Assembly (NCBI GenBank): GCA_902772585.1
Contig: CACYBB010000002.1
Coordinates: 1 to 64,000 of the forward strand
Length of the DNA: 64,000 bases
Direction: 5' to 3'
Origin: an uncultured Bacteroidales bacterium
Lineage (GTDB): Bacteria; Bacteroidota; Bacteroidia; Bacteroidales; Bacteroidaceae
Positions 49,821 to 57,884 of the stretch are shown one piece after another (the first letter of the stretch is position 1; each line of letters starts with the position of its first letter). Position numbers and translations under genes: made by a program. The notes beneath the pieces were generated by a model, which worked only from the letters and a program-made list of their open reading frames with translations, was not told the DNA's origin and made no database searches.

Positions 49821-52169
49821 ATGAGGAAACGATGGCTGGTGACAGTGGCGATGATGTGTTCGCTGACTGCACTACAGGCACAGACGACAGACAAAGAGGC
49901 ACGCATAAAGAAAAGCGTGCCAGACCTTGAACAGCAGTTGCATGAGGTCGTCGTAACAGGTACTGGCACTCAGCACCTGCTGAAAGATGCGCCCGTACAG
50001 ACCGAGGTCATCAGCGGAAAAGCCCTGCGCAGCTTCCTCTTGCTATCAGGCTCGCAGTCCGTTAACGGACAGTCGAAGAAAAAGAAGCCTGACATGCAGA
50101 AAGACACTATCGCGCTGCAAGGCGTGACAGTTGTCGGTAAGACGAATACCCAGCGACTGCGCGAGGGAGCGCTGTCGGTGAATGCTATTGACGTGCGTTC
50201 TATGGCCAGCTCTATCCATTCCATCAGTGAACTGGTAGACCGCACGGCAGGCGTGAAGATTCGCGAGGAAGGCGGCATGGGCTCTGACTTCGACCTGAGC
50301 ATCAACGGCATGACGGGAAGCTCGGTGAGATATTTCTTGGATGGCGTCCCCCTAGACACGAAAGGTTCAGGGGTCACGCTGGCCAATATTCCCGTCAGCA
50401 TCATTGACCACATAGAGGTCTATAAAGGTGTGGTACCCACCTGGCTCAGCAGCGATGCGCTGGGCGGTGCCGTGAATATTGTGACGCATCGCAAGAAACA
50501 GAACTACTTGGATGCCTCCTACGGGTTCGGCTCGTTTCATACCCATCGGGGTGACATCAATGGACAATACGTATTCAAGAACGGGCTAACGCTACGCCCC
50601 ACCCTAGGTGTGAACTACTCCAAGAACGACTACATGATGCATGATGTGGAGGTGTGGGACGAGTCCGTACGCCAATACCAGCCCCAAGACCGTCGCCGTT
50701 TTCATGACGATTACTTCAGCCTATTAGCACAACTGGAGGCAGGCTTCACAGACAAGTGGTGGGCAGATGAGTTTTTCGTAACAGCATCGTTCCAGACAAC
50801 GCACAAGGAATTGCAGACGGGTCAGGTACAGACACGCGTCATCGGACAGGCCGAGCGTGAATCGAAGTCGTGGAGCATTGGTGCCCGTTACCAGAAACGC
50901 CACTTCCTGCTGAAAGACCTGAGTCTCAACCTCTCGTTGTCGCATACCTGGGACCACAGCATTACAACGGATACTGCCCACCGCCAGTACGACTGGAACG
51001 GTGACTATATCAAGAGTTCACGCAACGAGATAAACGGTCGTGCCTTCTCGCAGCGCCACATCAAGCGCCCATTGACCACAGTACGTGGCGACCTTGGGTA
51101 CCATTTTTCTGATCAGCACGCGCTAAACCTCAGCTACTCGTTCCAACGCATTGGCAACGACCGCTGGGACGAGGTTCAAAAGGATTTTGAACCCGCCAAC
51201 GATGTAATGGCGAAACACATCATCGGACTGGCGTACAACCAGTCGCTATTGGGTGGCCGACTGTATAACACCTTCTTCCTGAAAGACTATATCAACTATC
51301 TGTCCGTAGAACAAACCGACCTCCAGTTTCTTACTGGTGTAAGGGAGGTGGAGGCTTCCAATACCCAGAGCAGTTGGGGTGGAGGCATCGGTACTCGCTT
51401 CGAAATCTTCAAGCCACTTGCTGTCAAAGCCAGTTACGAGCATAGCGTGCGCCTGCCCTTGGCACGAGAGTTGTTGGGCAATGGTACCACCATCTATGCC
51501 AACCTGGCCCTGCAACCAGAGAAGAGCGACAATCTGAACCTGGGACTCTTTGGTACCTTGAGGACTGATCTGCATACCTTTTACTATGAGGTCAATGGTT
51601 TCCTGCGTTTTGTCGATAACTACATACAGCCACAGATAACAGAGAAGGAGGGTACCATGCAGTATGCCAACGAACCTGCTATACACATCAAGGGTGTAGA
51701 AGGCGAACTTCGTTACGATTGGAATCGACGCCTGCAGGTGGTTGCCAACATGTCGTGGCAAGATGCGCGCGACAAGCACCAATATCTTTCAACTGGCAAA
51801 CAATCGGTAACCTATAATAATCGCGTGCCCAACCGCCCGTGGCTCTTCGCCAATGCAGAGGTGCGCTACGATGCAGCCCATTTGGTCTCTCACCTCCTAC
51901 CACTCACCTCTCACCTCTATATCGGTGCAGACTACCAATGGGTACACTGGTACTACCTATCGTGGGAGGCCTATGGTGCCAAAGAAACAAAGGCCCGTAT
52001 ACCAGAGAAAAGTATCTTTGGCGCCAACATCACCTATTCGTGGATGAAGGAGCGCTACAATATATCACTCACAGCAGACAATATCTTCGACCAGACGGTC
52101 TATGATAACTATAAGTTGCAGAAACCTGGACGCTCCTTATTTGTGAAATTCAGATTATTATTACAATAA
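49821..52169 (+). CDS. BtuB-like TonB-dependent outer membrane receptor with chimeric N-terminus
   Basis: 782 aa. The signal peptide ends at AQ (about residue 21). Residues about 40-73 (LHEVVVTGTGTQHLLKDAPV) look like the TonB box and plug start of one receptor, then the sequence jumps into a second start (IALQGVTVVGKTNTQRLREG) that continues through a normal plug (VDRTAGVKIREEGGMGSDFDL) and a 22-strand barrel ending in FVKFRLLLQ. Control by a B12 riboswitch and the cobalamin genes downstream indicate corrinoid uptake. Start at 49821; the open frame extends to a TTG just upstream. Residues about 689-700 (SHLLPLTSHLY) are encoded by a CACCTCT micro-repeat. Confidence 0.85.
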   Translation: MRKRWLVTVAMMCSLTALQAQTTDKEARIKKSVPDLEQQLHEVVVTGTGTQHLLKDAPVQTEVISGKALRSFLLLSGSQSVNGQSKKKKPDMQKDTIALQGVTVVGKTNTQRLREGALSVNAIDVRSMASSIHSISELVDRTAGVKIREEGGMGSDFDLSINGMTGSSVRYFLDGVPLDTKGSGVTLANIPVSIIDHIEVYKGVVPTWLSSDALGGAVNIVTHRKKQNYLDASYGFGSFHTHRGDINGQYVFKNGLTLRPTLGVNYSKNDYMMHDVEVWDESVRQYQPQDRRRFHDDYFSLLAQLEAGFTDKWWADEFFVTASFQTTHKELQTGQVQTRVIGQAERESKSWSIGARYQKRHFLLKDLSLNLSLSHTWDHSITTDTAHRQYDWNGDYIKSSRNEINGRAFSQRHIKRPLTTVRGDLGYHFSDQHALNLSYSFQRIGNDRWDEVQKDFEPANDVMAKHIIGLAYNQSLLGGRLYNTFFLKDYINYLSVEQTDLQFLTGVREVEASNTQSSWGGGIGTRFEIFKPLAVKASYEHSVRLPLARELLGNGTTIYANLALQPEKSDNLNLGLFGTLRTDLHTFYYEVNGFLRFVDNYIQPQITEKEGTMQYANEPAIHIKGVEGELRYDWNRRLQVVANMSWQDARDKHQYLSTGKQSVTYNNRVPNRPWLFANAEVRYDAAHLVSHLLPLTSHLYIGADYQWVHWYYLSWEAYGAKETKARIPEKSIFGANITYSWMKERYNISLTADNIFDQTVYDNYKLQKPGRSLFVKFRLLLQ

Positions 52170-52198
52170 ACATTAAACAACAAACAATTAAGACAACA

Positions 52199-53461
52199 AT
52201 GAAAAAGCTAAGTTTCTTACATTCAGCTATGGCAGCACTGATGCTGACCGCTGCATTCACATCTTGTTCAAAGGACGACGATGGCGACAGTAATCCGCTC
52301 CCAAGTACCGCTCACTACGATCTAACAGTTACTGTCGGACTTCATGGTGGAATGAGCAAGGACAAGACGCACATCACACTTGGTGTCAGCTCTTTGGATG
52401 ACGCGACCCAGACCATCAATTTCGAAGGTAATGGTGCCGAAATTACAGACTACACCATGGAAGCTGCCTATGACGGTAAGTATATGTACCAGATACCTAA
52501 CAGTGGTGGTCGTTTCTCGAAACTACAGCTTGTAGGCAAAGAGATGAAAGTTATTCAGGAGCAACCTTTCGTCAAGAACACCTACACCGCTCGAAAGTTC
52601 ACTCACGCATGGGTTGGTCGTACGCTGATTATCATGGCTGCTGATGGCGAAAACAAGAATATCCTGTGGACAAAGCTTAATGCCGACGACATGACTATCG
52701 TTGATGAAGGCACATTGGCTCTTCAACCTACAGAGGGTTACGACAAACTGACCACTACAGGCATTCTGACCTATCGCAAGAGCGATAAGAAATTATTTTA
52801 TTTCTACTATGGCAAAGGTATAGTGGCAGGTGACAGCAAGGACACCAACGAGCCATACTTCCATATTGCCGTTATCAGTCCTGAGACAATGGCTGTCGAG
52901 CAGGACTTCGTCAACACCGCAAAGGCTTCTCAGATGCAAGGTTCAGCCTACGGCGAGTTACTGCAGGACTTCGTCTTCTTCGACGAGCAGGACAACCTCT
53001 ACCTCTCTATATTTAATAAGGTTGGCAAGAAAAACATTGGACAGGTAGTGCGTATCAAGAAGGGTGAGTTCGACTTCGAACAGGGTTACAATGCCTTCCC
53101 CGATGCACTGGGTAAGATTTGCACTATCCAGTACCTTGGTGGCAATAAAGCACTAGCTTACTCTGGCGATGCTAGTGCTGGAACAGGCATTCAGGATGTT
53201 GCTTACTACTACTCTATCCTGGATCTGAATGCAAAGACTGCAACCCGTCTGCAATATAATGGCAACGACATTGCCTATAGCGCAGGTAGCTTCTCACAGC
53301 GTTCAGTATACAACGCAAAGGAAAACAAGGCTTATATCGGTGTCAGCACAAAAACTGAGGAGTGCATCTACATCTATGACGTAGCATCTGGCAACGTTAC
53401 CAAGGGCATAACCATTGCTCCAGGCTACTATTTTGACCAGATTCGCTTCTTCGAAGAGTAA
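52199..53461 (+). CDS. DUF4374 surface lipoprotein (candidate BtuG-like corrinoid binder)
   Basis: 420 aa. A lipoprotein signal ends at Cys23 (AAFTSCSKDDD) with an acidic, Ser/Asp-rich start typical of surface export in Bacteroidetes. The rest is repeated beta-strand units with spacing of a seven- or eight-bladed propeller (YMYQIPNSGGRFSKLQLV, FHIAVISPETMAVEQDF, CIYIYDVASGNVTKGITI) and fits DUF4374. In Bacteroides, the propeller lipoprotein BtuG partners with BtuB and captures B12; this protein holds the same position between a B12-regulated receptor and cobI, so an analogous role is plausible but not shown. Confidence 0.75.
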   Translation: MKKLSFLHSAMAALMLTAAFTSCSKDDDGDSNPLPSTAHYDLTVTVGLHGGMSKDKTHITLGVSSLDDATQTINFEGNGAEITDYTMEAAYDGKYMYQIPNSGGRFSKLQLVGKEMKVIQEQPFVKNTYTARKFTHAWVGRTLIIMAADGENKNILWTKLNADDMTIVDEGTLALQPTEGYDKLTTTGILTYRKSDKKLFYFYYGKGIVAGDSKDTNEPYFHIAVISPETMAVEQDFVNTAKASQMQGSAYGELLQDFVFFDEQDNLYLSIFNKVGKKNIGQVVRIKKGEFDFEQGYNAFPDALGKICTIQYLGGNKALAYSGDASAGTGIQDVAYYYSILDLNAKTATRLQYNGNDIAYSAGSFSQRSVYNAKENKAYIGVSTKTEECIYIYDVASGNVTKGITIAPGYYFDQIRFFEE

Positions 53462-53481
53462 TATCAACTTTTCTATTTACT

Positions 53482-54168
53482 ATGAAAAAGCCCGTATCAT
53501 TCCTCTCGCTTGGTCCTGGCGACCCTGAGTTGTTAACGCTCAAGGTCGTCAAAACCTTGCGGGAGGCTGATATCGTGGTGATTCCCAGTACAGCAGGAAG
53601 ATCGAGGGCTGCGGAGATAATCCGAGAGTGGTGCAACGGAGACAAGATGTATCGCTACGAACTGCCCATGCAGAAAGACCGCTCGGCAGTCCGTAAGGTC
53701 TATGACGACATCTGTCAGCAGGTCGTTGCGTGGTACAACGAAGAACGCCGCATCGCCATCGTTGTCGAGGGCGACGTCAACATCTATGCGTCTATCCACT
53801 ACGTGCTGGACGAACTGAAACGGATGGACATTCCTGTCATCCAACAACCAGGAATCCCCTCATTTATTGCTGCTGCAGCAATGGCAGACCTCTCGCTGGT
53901 CAGCGGACAACAACGTCTGGTAGTTTTGCCTGGTGATGCTGATGGCGAGACGCTAAAACAGCTATTAGCCAGCAACCACGTGGTAGTCATCATGAAACTG
54001 TCGCAATGTGCTGAGGCACTGAAGGATTTCCTGCGCCAGCATCCTACTATCACTTGTCATTATTTCGAGAACGTAGGTACCACAGAGGCCTTCCATACAT
54101 CTGTGTGTGACGTGATTCTGTCACGTCAAATCCCCTATTTCTCACTTTGCATCCTTTTTCCTGCTTGA
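53482..54168 (+). CDS. cobI: Precorrin-2 C20-methyltransferase
   Basis: 228 aa. It transfers a methyl group from S-adenosylmethionine to C20 of precorrin-2 (or its cobalt form) in corrin ring synthesis. The tetrapyrrole methylase fold shows FLSLGPGDPELLTLKVVKTL at the N-terminus, VVEGDVNIYAS (the family's GDxxxY motif, about 93-103) and VVIMKLSQ. The length agrees with CobI/CbiL. No other ring-contraction or methylation enzyme (cbiE, cbiT, cbiF, cbiG, cbiH, cbiJ) is in the window, so the remaining genes must be elsewhere or absent. It begins 20 nt after the DUF4374 gene. Confidence 0.9.
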   Translation: MKKPVSFLSLGPGDPELLTLKVVKTLREADIVVIPSTAGRSRAAEIIREWCNGDKMYRYELPMQKDRSAVRKVYDDICQQVVAWYNEERRIAIVVEGDVNIYASIHYVLDELKRMDIPVIQQPGIPSFIAAAAMADLSLVSGQQRLVVLPGDADGETLKQLLASNHVVVIMKLSQCAEALKDFLRQHPTITCHYFENVGTTEAFHTSVCDVILSRQIPYFSLCILFPA

Positions 54169-54185
54169 CTTTGCAGGATTTTTTG

Positions 54186-54193
54186 TATCTTTG
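54186..54193 (+). promoter_or_regulatory. Internal -7 box before cobB
   Basis: TATCTTTG, 5 nt before the cobB ATG at 54199; a leaderless internal start that could express cobB and later genes independently of the riboswitch. Confidence 0.5.
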
Positions 54194-54198
54194 TCCCC

Positions 54199-55458
54199 AT
54201 GAAAAGCGCTTTTCTCATCGCAGCACCCACTAGCGGCTCTGGCAAGACAACGATTGCCAGAGGACTGATGGCATTGTTCACAGAGAAAGGCTACAAGGTA
54301 CAACCCTTTAAATGCGGACCTGATTATATCGATACGAAGTTCCACAAGGCGGTATGCGGACGGCCCAGCATCAACCTCGACACGTTTATGGCTACGCCAG
54401 CGCACGTTCGTGAGCTCTTTGAAGACTACGGACAGGATGCTGACATCTGCGTGGTAGAAGGTATGATGGGACTTTTCGATGGCTACGATCGCGACAAGGG
54501 TTCCTCAGCTGAGATTGCTCGCATATTGGACATTCCCGTCGTGCTGGTCGTCGATGCCAAGAGTGCTGCCTACTCAATGGCCCCACTCTTACAGGGGTTC
54601 CTCAATTTCCGCAAAGATGTCAGCATCGCAGGAGTAATATTTAACAAGGTGGGCTCGAAGCGCCACTTCGAGATGCTTCGTCAGGTGTGCGACGACCTGC
54701 ATATTGAGTGTTTCGGCTGCCTACCCAAAGATGCTTCGCTGGAACAAGGTTCACGCTATTTGGGCTTGGATTTCTCAGAAAAGGCAGAAAGCAAGGAACT
54801 CATCAAACTGATAGAGGCACAGGTCGATTGGAGGGGACTCAGTTCGCTGTCAGTCCGAAGGCGTCGGACAACAAGTCCGAAGGCGTCGGACAACAAGTCC
54901 GAAGGCGTCGGACTAAGAGTTTGCTGCGCTTCAAACACAGAGAGCTTCAGTTTCCTCTATCAGGAGACAATAGACTCGTTTAGCACAGTACGGTTTTTCG
55001 ACCCTGAGACGGAGGTGCCATCGCTTAAAGATATCGACCTGCTCTATCTGCCTGGTGGCTATCCAGAGAAGCATTTGGAGGCATTGGTGCAAAATGAGGT
55101 CTGCCGCAAAGCCATCAAGGACTATGCCGAACAGGGGGGACGCATCATCGCTGAGTGTGGTGGCATGATGTATCTCTGCCAAGCCATCGTGACAGATGAT
55201 GGCAGCTACCCCATGTGTGGCGTACTGCCCTACTCCATCACGGCTCGCAAGACAGAGCGCAAACTGTCTCTTGGCTATCGTCGCTTTGTCCTTGATGGCA
55301 AAGAATATCGTGGTCATGAGTTCCACTATACGCAATTCTTAGGCGAAAAACCTGCTTCCGCCACACAGGTTTATAACGCCAAGGGTGAGCCTGTCGACAC
55401 ACCCGTTTTCAAGTACAAGAATGTTTTAGCCAGCTATACGCATCTATATGTCCACTAA
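54199..55458 (+). CDS. cobB: Cobyrinate a,c-diamide synthase
   Basis: 419 aa; cbiA in the anaerobic nomenclature. ATP-dependent amidation of the a and c side chains. The N-terminal ATPase domain has FLIAAPTSGSGKTTIARGL (about 5-23) and VVEGMMGLFDGYDRDKGSSAE; the C-terminal class I glutamine amidotransferase domain has LYLPGGYPEKHLEAL and the Cys in IIAECGGMMYLC, with HEFHYT near the end. Between the domains (about residues 218-239) the protein reads SVRRRRTTSPKASDNKSEGV, encoded by a three-copy 22-bp palindromic repeat. A leaderless promoter is possible at 54186. It overlaps cobQ by 11 nt. Confidence 0.93.
   Translation: MKSAFLIAAPTSGSGKTTIARGLMALFTEKGYKVQPFKCGPDYIDTKFHKAVCGRPSINLDTFMATPAHVRELFEDYGQDADICVVEGMMGLFDGYDRDKGSSAEIARILDIPVVLVVDAKSAAYSMAPLLQGFLNFRKDVSIAGVIFNKVGSKRHFEMLRQVCDDLHIECFGCLPKDASLEQGSRYLGLDFSEKAESKELIKLIEAQVDWRGLSSLSVRRRRTTSPKASDNKSEGVGLRVCCASNTESFSFLYQETIDSFSTVRFFDPETEVPSLKDIDLLYLPGGYPEKHLEALVQNEVCRKAIKDYAEQGGRIIAECGGMMYLCQAIVTDDGSYPMCGVLPYSITARKTERKLSLGYRRFVLDGKEYRGHEFHYTQFLGEKPASATQVYNAKGEPVDTPVFKYKNVLASYTHLYVH
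54852..54913. repeat. Three-copy 22-bp palindromic repeat inside cobB
   Basis: AGTCCGAAGGCGTCGGAC at 54852, 54874 and 54896, separated by ACAA-type spacers to a strict 22-bp period. It adds about 22 codons in the linker between the ATPase and amidotransferase domains. The same unit forms the array at 23884-23946. Confidence 0.9.
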
Positions 55459-56887
55459 GTTACACCCCATCATGTTCGCAGGAACAGGCAGCGATGTTGG
55501 CAAGAGCATCGTGGCAGCAGCGTTCTGTCGCATCTTCAAGCAGGACGGTTACCATCCTGCCCCATTCAAGGCACAGAACATGGCGCTGAACTCCTACGCC
55601 ACACCCGATGGACTGGAGATTGGTCGTGCACAAGCTGTACAGGCCGAGGCAGCAGGCATCCCCTGCCATACGGACATGAACCCCTTGCTGCTAAAGCCCA
55701 ACTCCGACCACACCTCGCAAGTTGTCCTGAATGGTAAGCCGATAGGCAATAAAGATGCCTACGACTATTGGCGACAAGGCACATCGGAAATTGACTTCCG
55801 CTCCGAGGTTCATGCCGCCTTCGATCGCCTTGCCTCGCGCTATAATCCTATCGTGATGGAGGGTGCTGGCAGCATTGCGGAGATTAACCTGAAGGACCGC
55901 GACTTGGTCAACATGTCGATGGCACAACATGCAAAGGCCGATGTCATTCTAGTGGGCGACATCGATCGTGGGGGCATCTTCGCTTCTGTCTATGGCAGTA
56001 TCATGTTACAAAGTCCTGAGGACCGCAAACGCATTAAAGGCATCATTATCAACAAGTTCCGTGGCGACATGCGTCTCTTCGACGAGGGGCGCAAGATGCT
56101 CGAGAATATCTGTGGCATTCCCGTGCTTGGCGTCATACCTTATTATAAAGACATCTACATAGACGAGGAGGATAGCGTGGCGTTGGAACAGAAGCGCAAG
56201 CAATTGGCTGATGACAAGGTAAACGTAGCTGTCGTCCTTTTACGACATATTAGCAACTATACCGACTTCGACACCTTGGAGCGCGACCCTCGCGTCAACC
56301 TCTTCTATACCAACAACACCAAGGACATCGAACAGGCGGACATCATCATTCTGCCTGGTACGAAGTCAACACTCGACGACCTGCTGGAACTGCGTCGCAA
56401 TGGTTGCGCACAAGCCATCCAGCGTGCCCATCGTGATGGCAAGCTGGTCATTGGCATCTGTGGTGGTTACCAGATGCTGGGACAGACTGTCAACGACCCC
56501 GAAGGTATCGAGGGTAGCATCAGCAGTCTGCCTGGTCTGGGACTGTTGCCCATTAACACCACGATGACGCAGGAGAAGACCACCCGTCAGATGACGTTCC
56601 TGTTCGATGGTCAGGAGTGTCAGGGCTACGAGATTCATCAAGGTGTCAGTGATACTGACGAGACCATCCTCCAGACAGCCCATTGCATCGGCACCTACAT
56701 TCACGGCTTCCTCGACAATGCCCCCGTCATTGAGCAGTTGCTGAGCCATCTTGCGGTTCAGCGGTCTCCGCTGAACGCTCAGAGTATCACCACTTTCAAG
56801 GACCAGCAATACGACAAGCTGGCTGCTCATGTCCGCCAATATGTCGATATGGAACGCATCTATCAAATCTTGACCAGCGATGATTAA
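55448..56887 (+). CDS. cobQ: Cobyric acid synthase
   Basis: 479 aa; cbiP in the anaerobic nomenclature. It amidates side chains b, d, e and g of adenosylcobyrinate a,c-diamide. The ATPase domain shows IMFAGTGSDVGKSIVAAAFCR, PFKAQNMALNSY and VMEGAGSIAEINL; the amidotransferase domain has IIILPGTKSTLDDL, the Cys in VIGICGGYQMLGQ (about 335), and ending HGFLDN. It overlaps cobB upstream and cobD downstream by a few bases, a tight operon. Confidence 0.95.
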   Translation: MSTKLHPIMFAGTGSDVGKSIVAAAFCRIFKQDGYHPAPFKAQNMALNSYATPDGLEIGRAQAVQAEAAGIPCHTDMNPLLLKPNSDHTSQVVLNGKPIGNKDAYDYWRQGTSEIDFRSEVHAAFDRLASRYNPIVMEGAGSIAEINLKDRDLVNMSMAQHAKADVILVGDIDRGGIFASVYGSIMLQSPEDRKRIKGIIINKFRGDMRLFDEGRKMLENICGIPVLGVIPYYKDIYIDEEDSVALEQKRKQLADDKVNVAVVLLRHISNYTDFDTLERDPRVNLFYTNNTKDIEQADIIILPGTKSTLDDLLELRRNGCAQAIQRAHRDGKLVIGICGGYQMLGQTVNDPEGIEGSISSLPGLGLLPINTTMTQEKTTRQMTFLFDGQECQGYEIHQGVSDTDETILQTAHCIGTYIHGFLDNAPVIEQLLSHLAVQRSPLNAQSITTFKDQQYDKLAAHVRQYVDMERIYQILTSDD

Positions 56888-57881
56888 AGGACACGGCGAC
56901 GACGCATACCAATATCCGCACATTGTTTCCGATTTCTCGTCAAACATTTGTGCAGGCAAGAGCCATCAGGCCTTGATGGGCTTTTTGGCTGCTCATCCTG
57001 AACTGACCAGCCACTATCCAGAGCCCGAGGCGTGGTCGCTGGAACGCATGATTGCTGAGCAGCATGATTTGAATCCAGAACAAGTCATCGTCACCAATGG
57101 TGCTACAGATGCCATCTACCTCATCGCACAGGCTTTCCCCATGCAGGCGGATATTCCTCGTCCTACGTTCAGCGAGTACGAAGATGCCTGTCTGCTGTTT
57201 CCTCGAACAGACACAGTCCACCGCATACTATGGCTCTGCAATCCCAACAACCCCACTGGCGACGTCTATGACCAGGCTGTCATTGACAAGATGATGGTGA
57301 AGTACGACCTTGTGGTGGTTGACCAGTCGTATGAGAACTACACCAACCGTTTCATCATGAATCCACGTTGGGCAGCACGCATGCCTAACCTCATCCAGAT
57401 TCACTCGTTCACCAAGACCTATGCGATTCCTGGTTTACGCTTGGGCTACATCACCGCTCATGCCTCGCTGACAGCGCACCTGCGTCAGTTCCTGCGTCCT
57501 TGGAGTGTGTCAGCATTGGCTATCGAGGCAGGCAAGTTCCTGCTACGTAATGACGACGAGTTGCGTTGCACACCCGACCTGAACGAAGCCCAGCGACTAC
57601 GTGAAGAGTTACAACAAATTGAAGGCATCATCACACAAGAAACACAGACCAACTTCATCCTTTGTCAATGCGTTCCACACTTCGATCTTCAGGTCGAAGA
57701 ATTCGAAAATGGTAGTGCAGCCCAACTAAAGGACTATTTGGCACGTCAGCACCAAATGCTGATTCGTGACTGTTCCAACTTTAAAGGACTTACCCCACGC
57801 CATTTCCGCATCGCAGCCCAGACACCCGCAGAAAACGACGCCCTCGTGGCAGCCATCCGTCAATTCGTAAAATCCATGTAA
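56880..57881 (+). CDS. cobD: L-threonine-O-3-phosphate decarboxylase (PLP enzyme)
   Basis: 333 aa. It makes (R)-1-amino-2-propanol O-2-phosphate, the linker of the nucleotide loop. The fold-type I aminotransferase pattern is present: DFSSNICAGKSHQAL, VIVTNGATDAIYLI, LWLCNPNNPTGDVYDQ, DQSYENYT and the PLP lysine in HSFTKTYAIPGLRLGY. Histidinol-phosphate aminotransferase is the close alternative, but the position between cobQ and cbiB and the N-terminal HGDDAYQY (HGGD-like) favour CobD. Overlaps cobQ by 8 nt. Confidence 0.88.
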   Translation: MIKGHGDDAYQYPHIVSDFSSNICAGKSHQALMGFLAAHPELTSHYPEPEAWSLERMIAEQHDLNPEQVIVTNGATDAIYLIAQAFPMQADIPRPTFSEYEDACLLFPRTDTVHRILWLCNPNNPTGDVYDQAVIDKMMVKYDLVVVDQSYENYTNRFIMNPRWAARMPNLIQIHSFTKTYAIPGLRLGYITAHASLTAHLRQFLRPWSVSALAIEAGKFLLRNDDELRCTPDLNEAQRLREELQQIEGIITQETQTNFILCQCVPHFDLQVEEFENGSAAQLKDYLARQHQMLIRDCSNFKGLTPRHFRIAAQTPAENDALVAAIRQFVKSM

Positions 57882-57884
57882 TCC

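Noticed and set aside
54852-54913. Three-unit repeat in cobB as a CRISPR or assembly artefact
   Set aside because: Spacers are identical and 4 nt long, and the reading frame is preserved; the same unit exists elsewhere at 23884.
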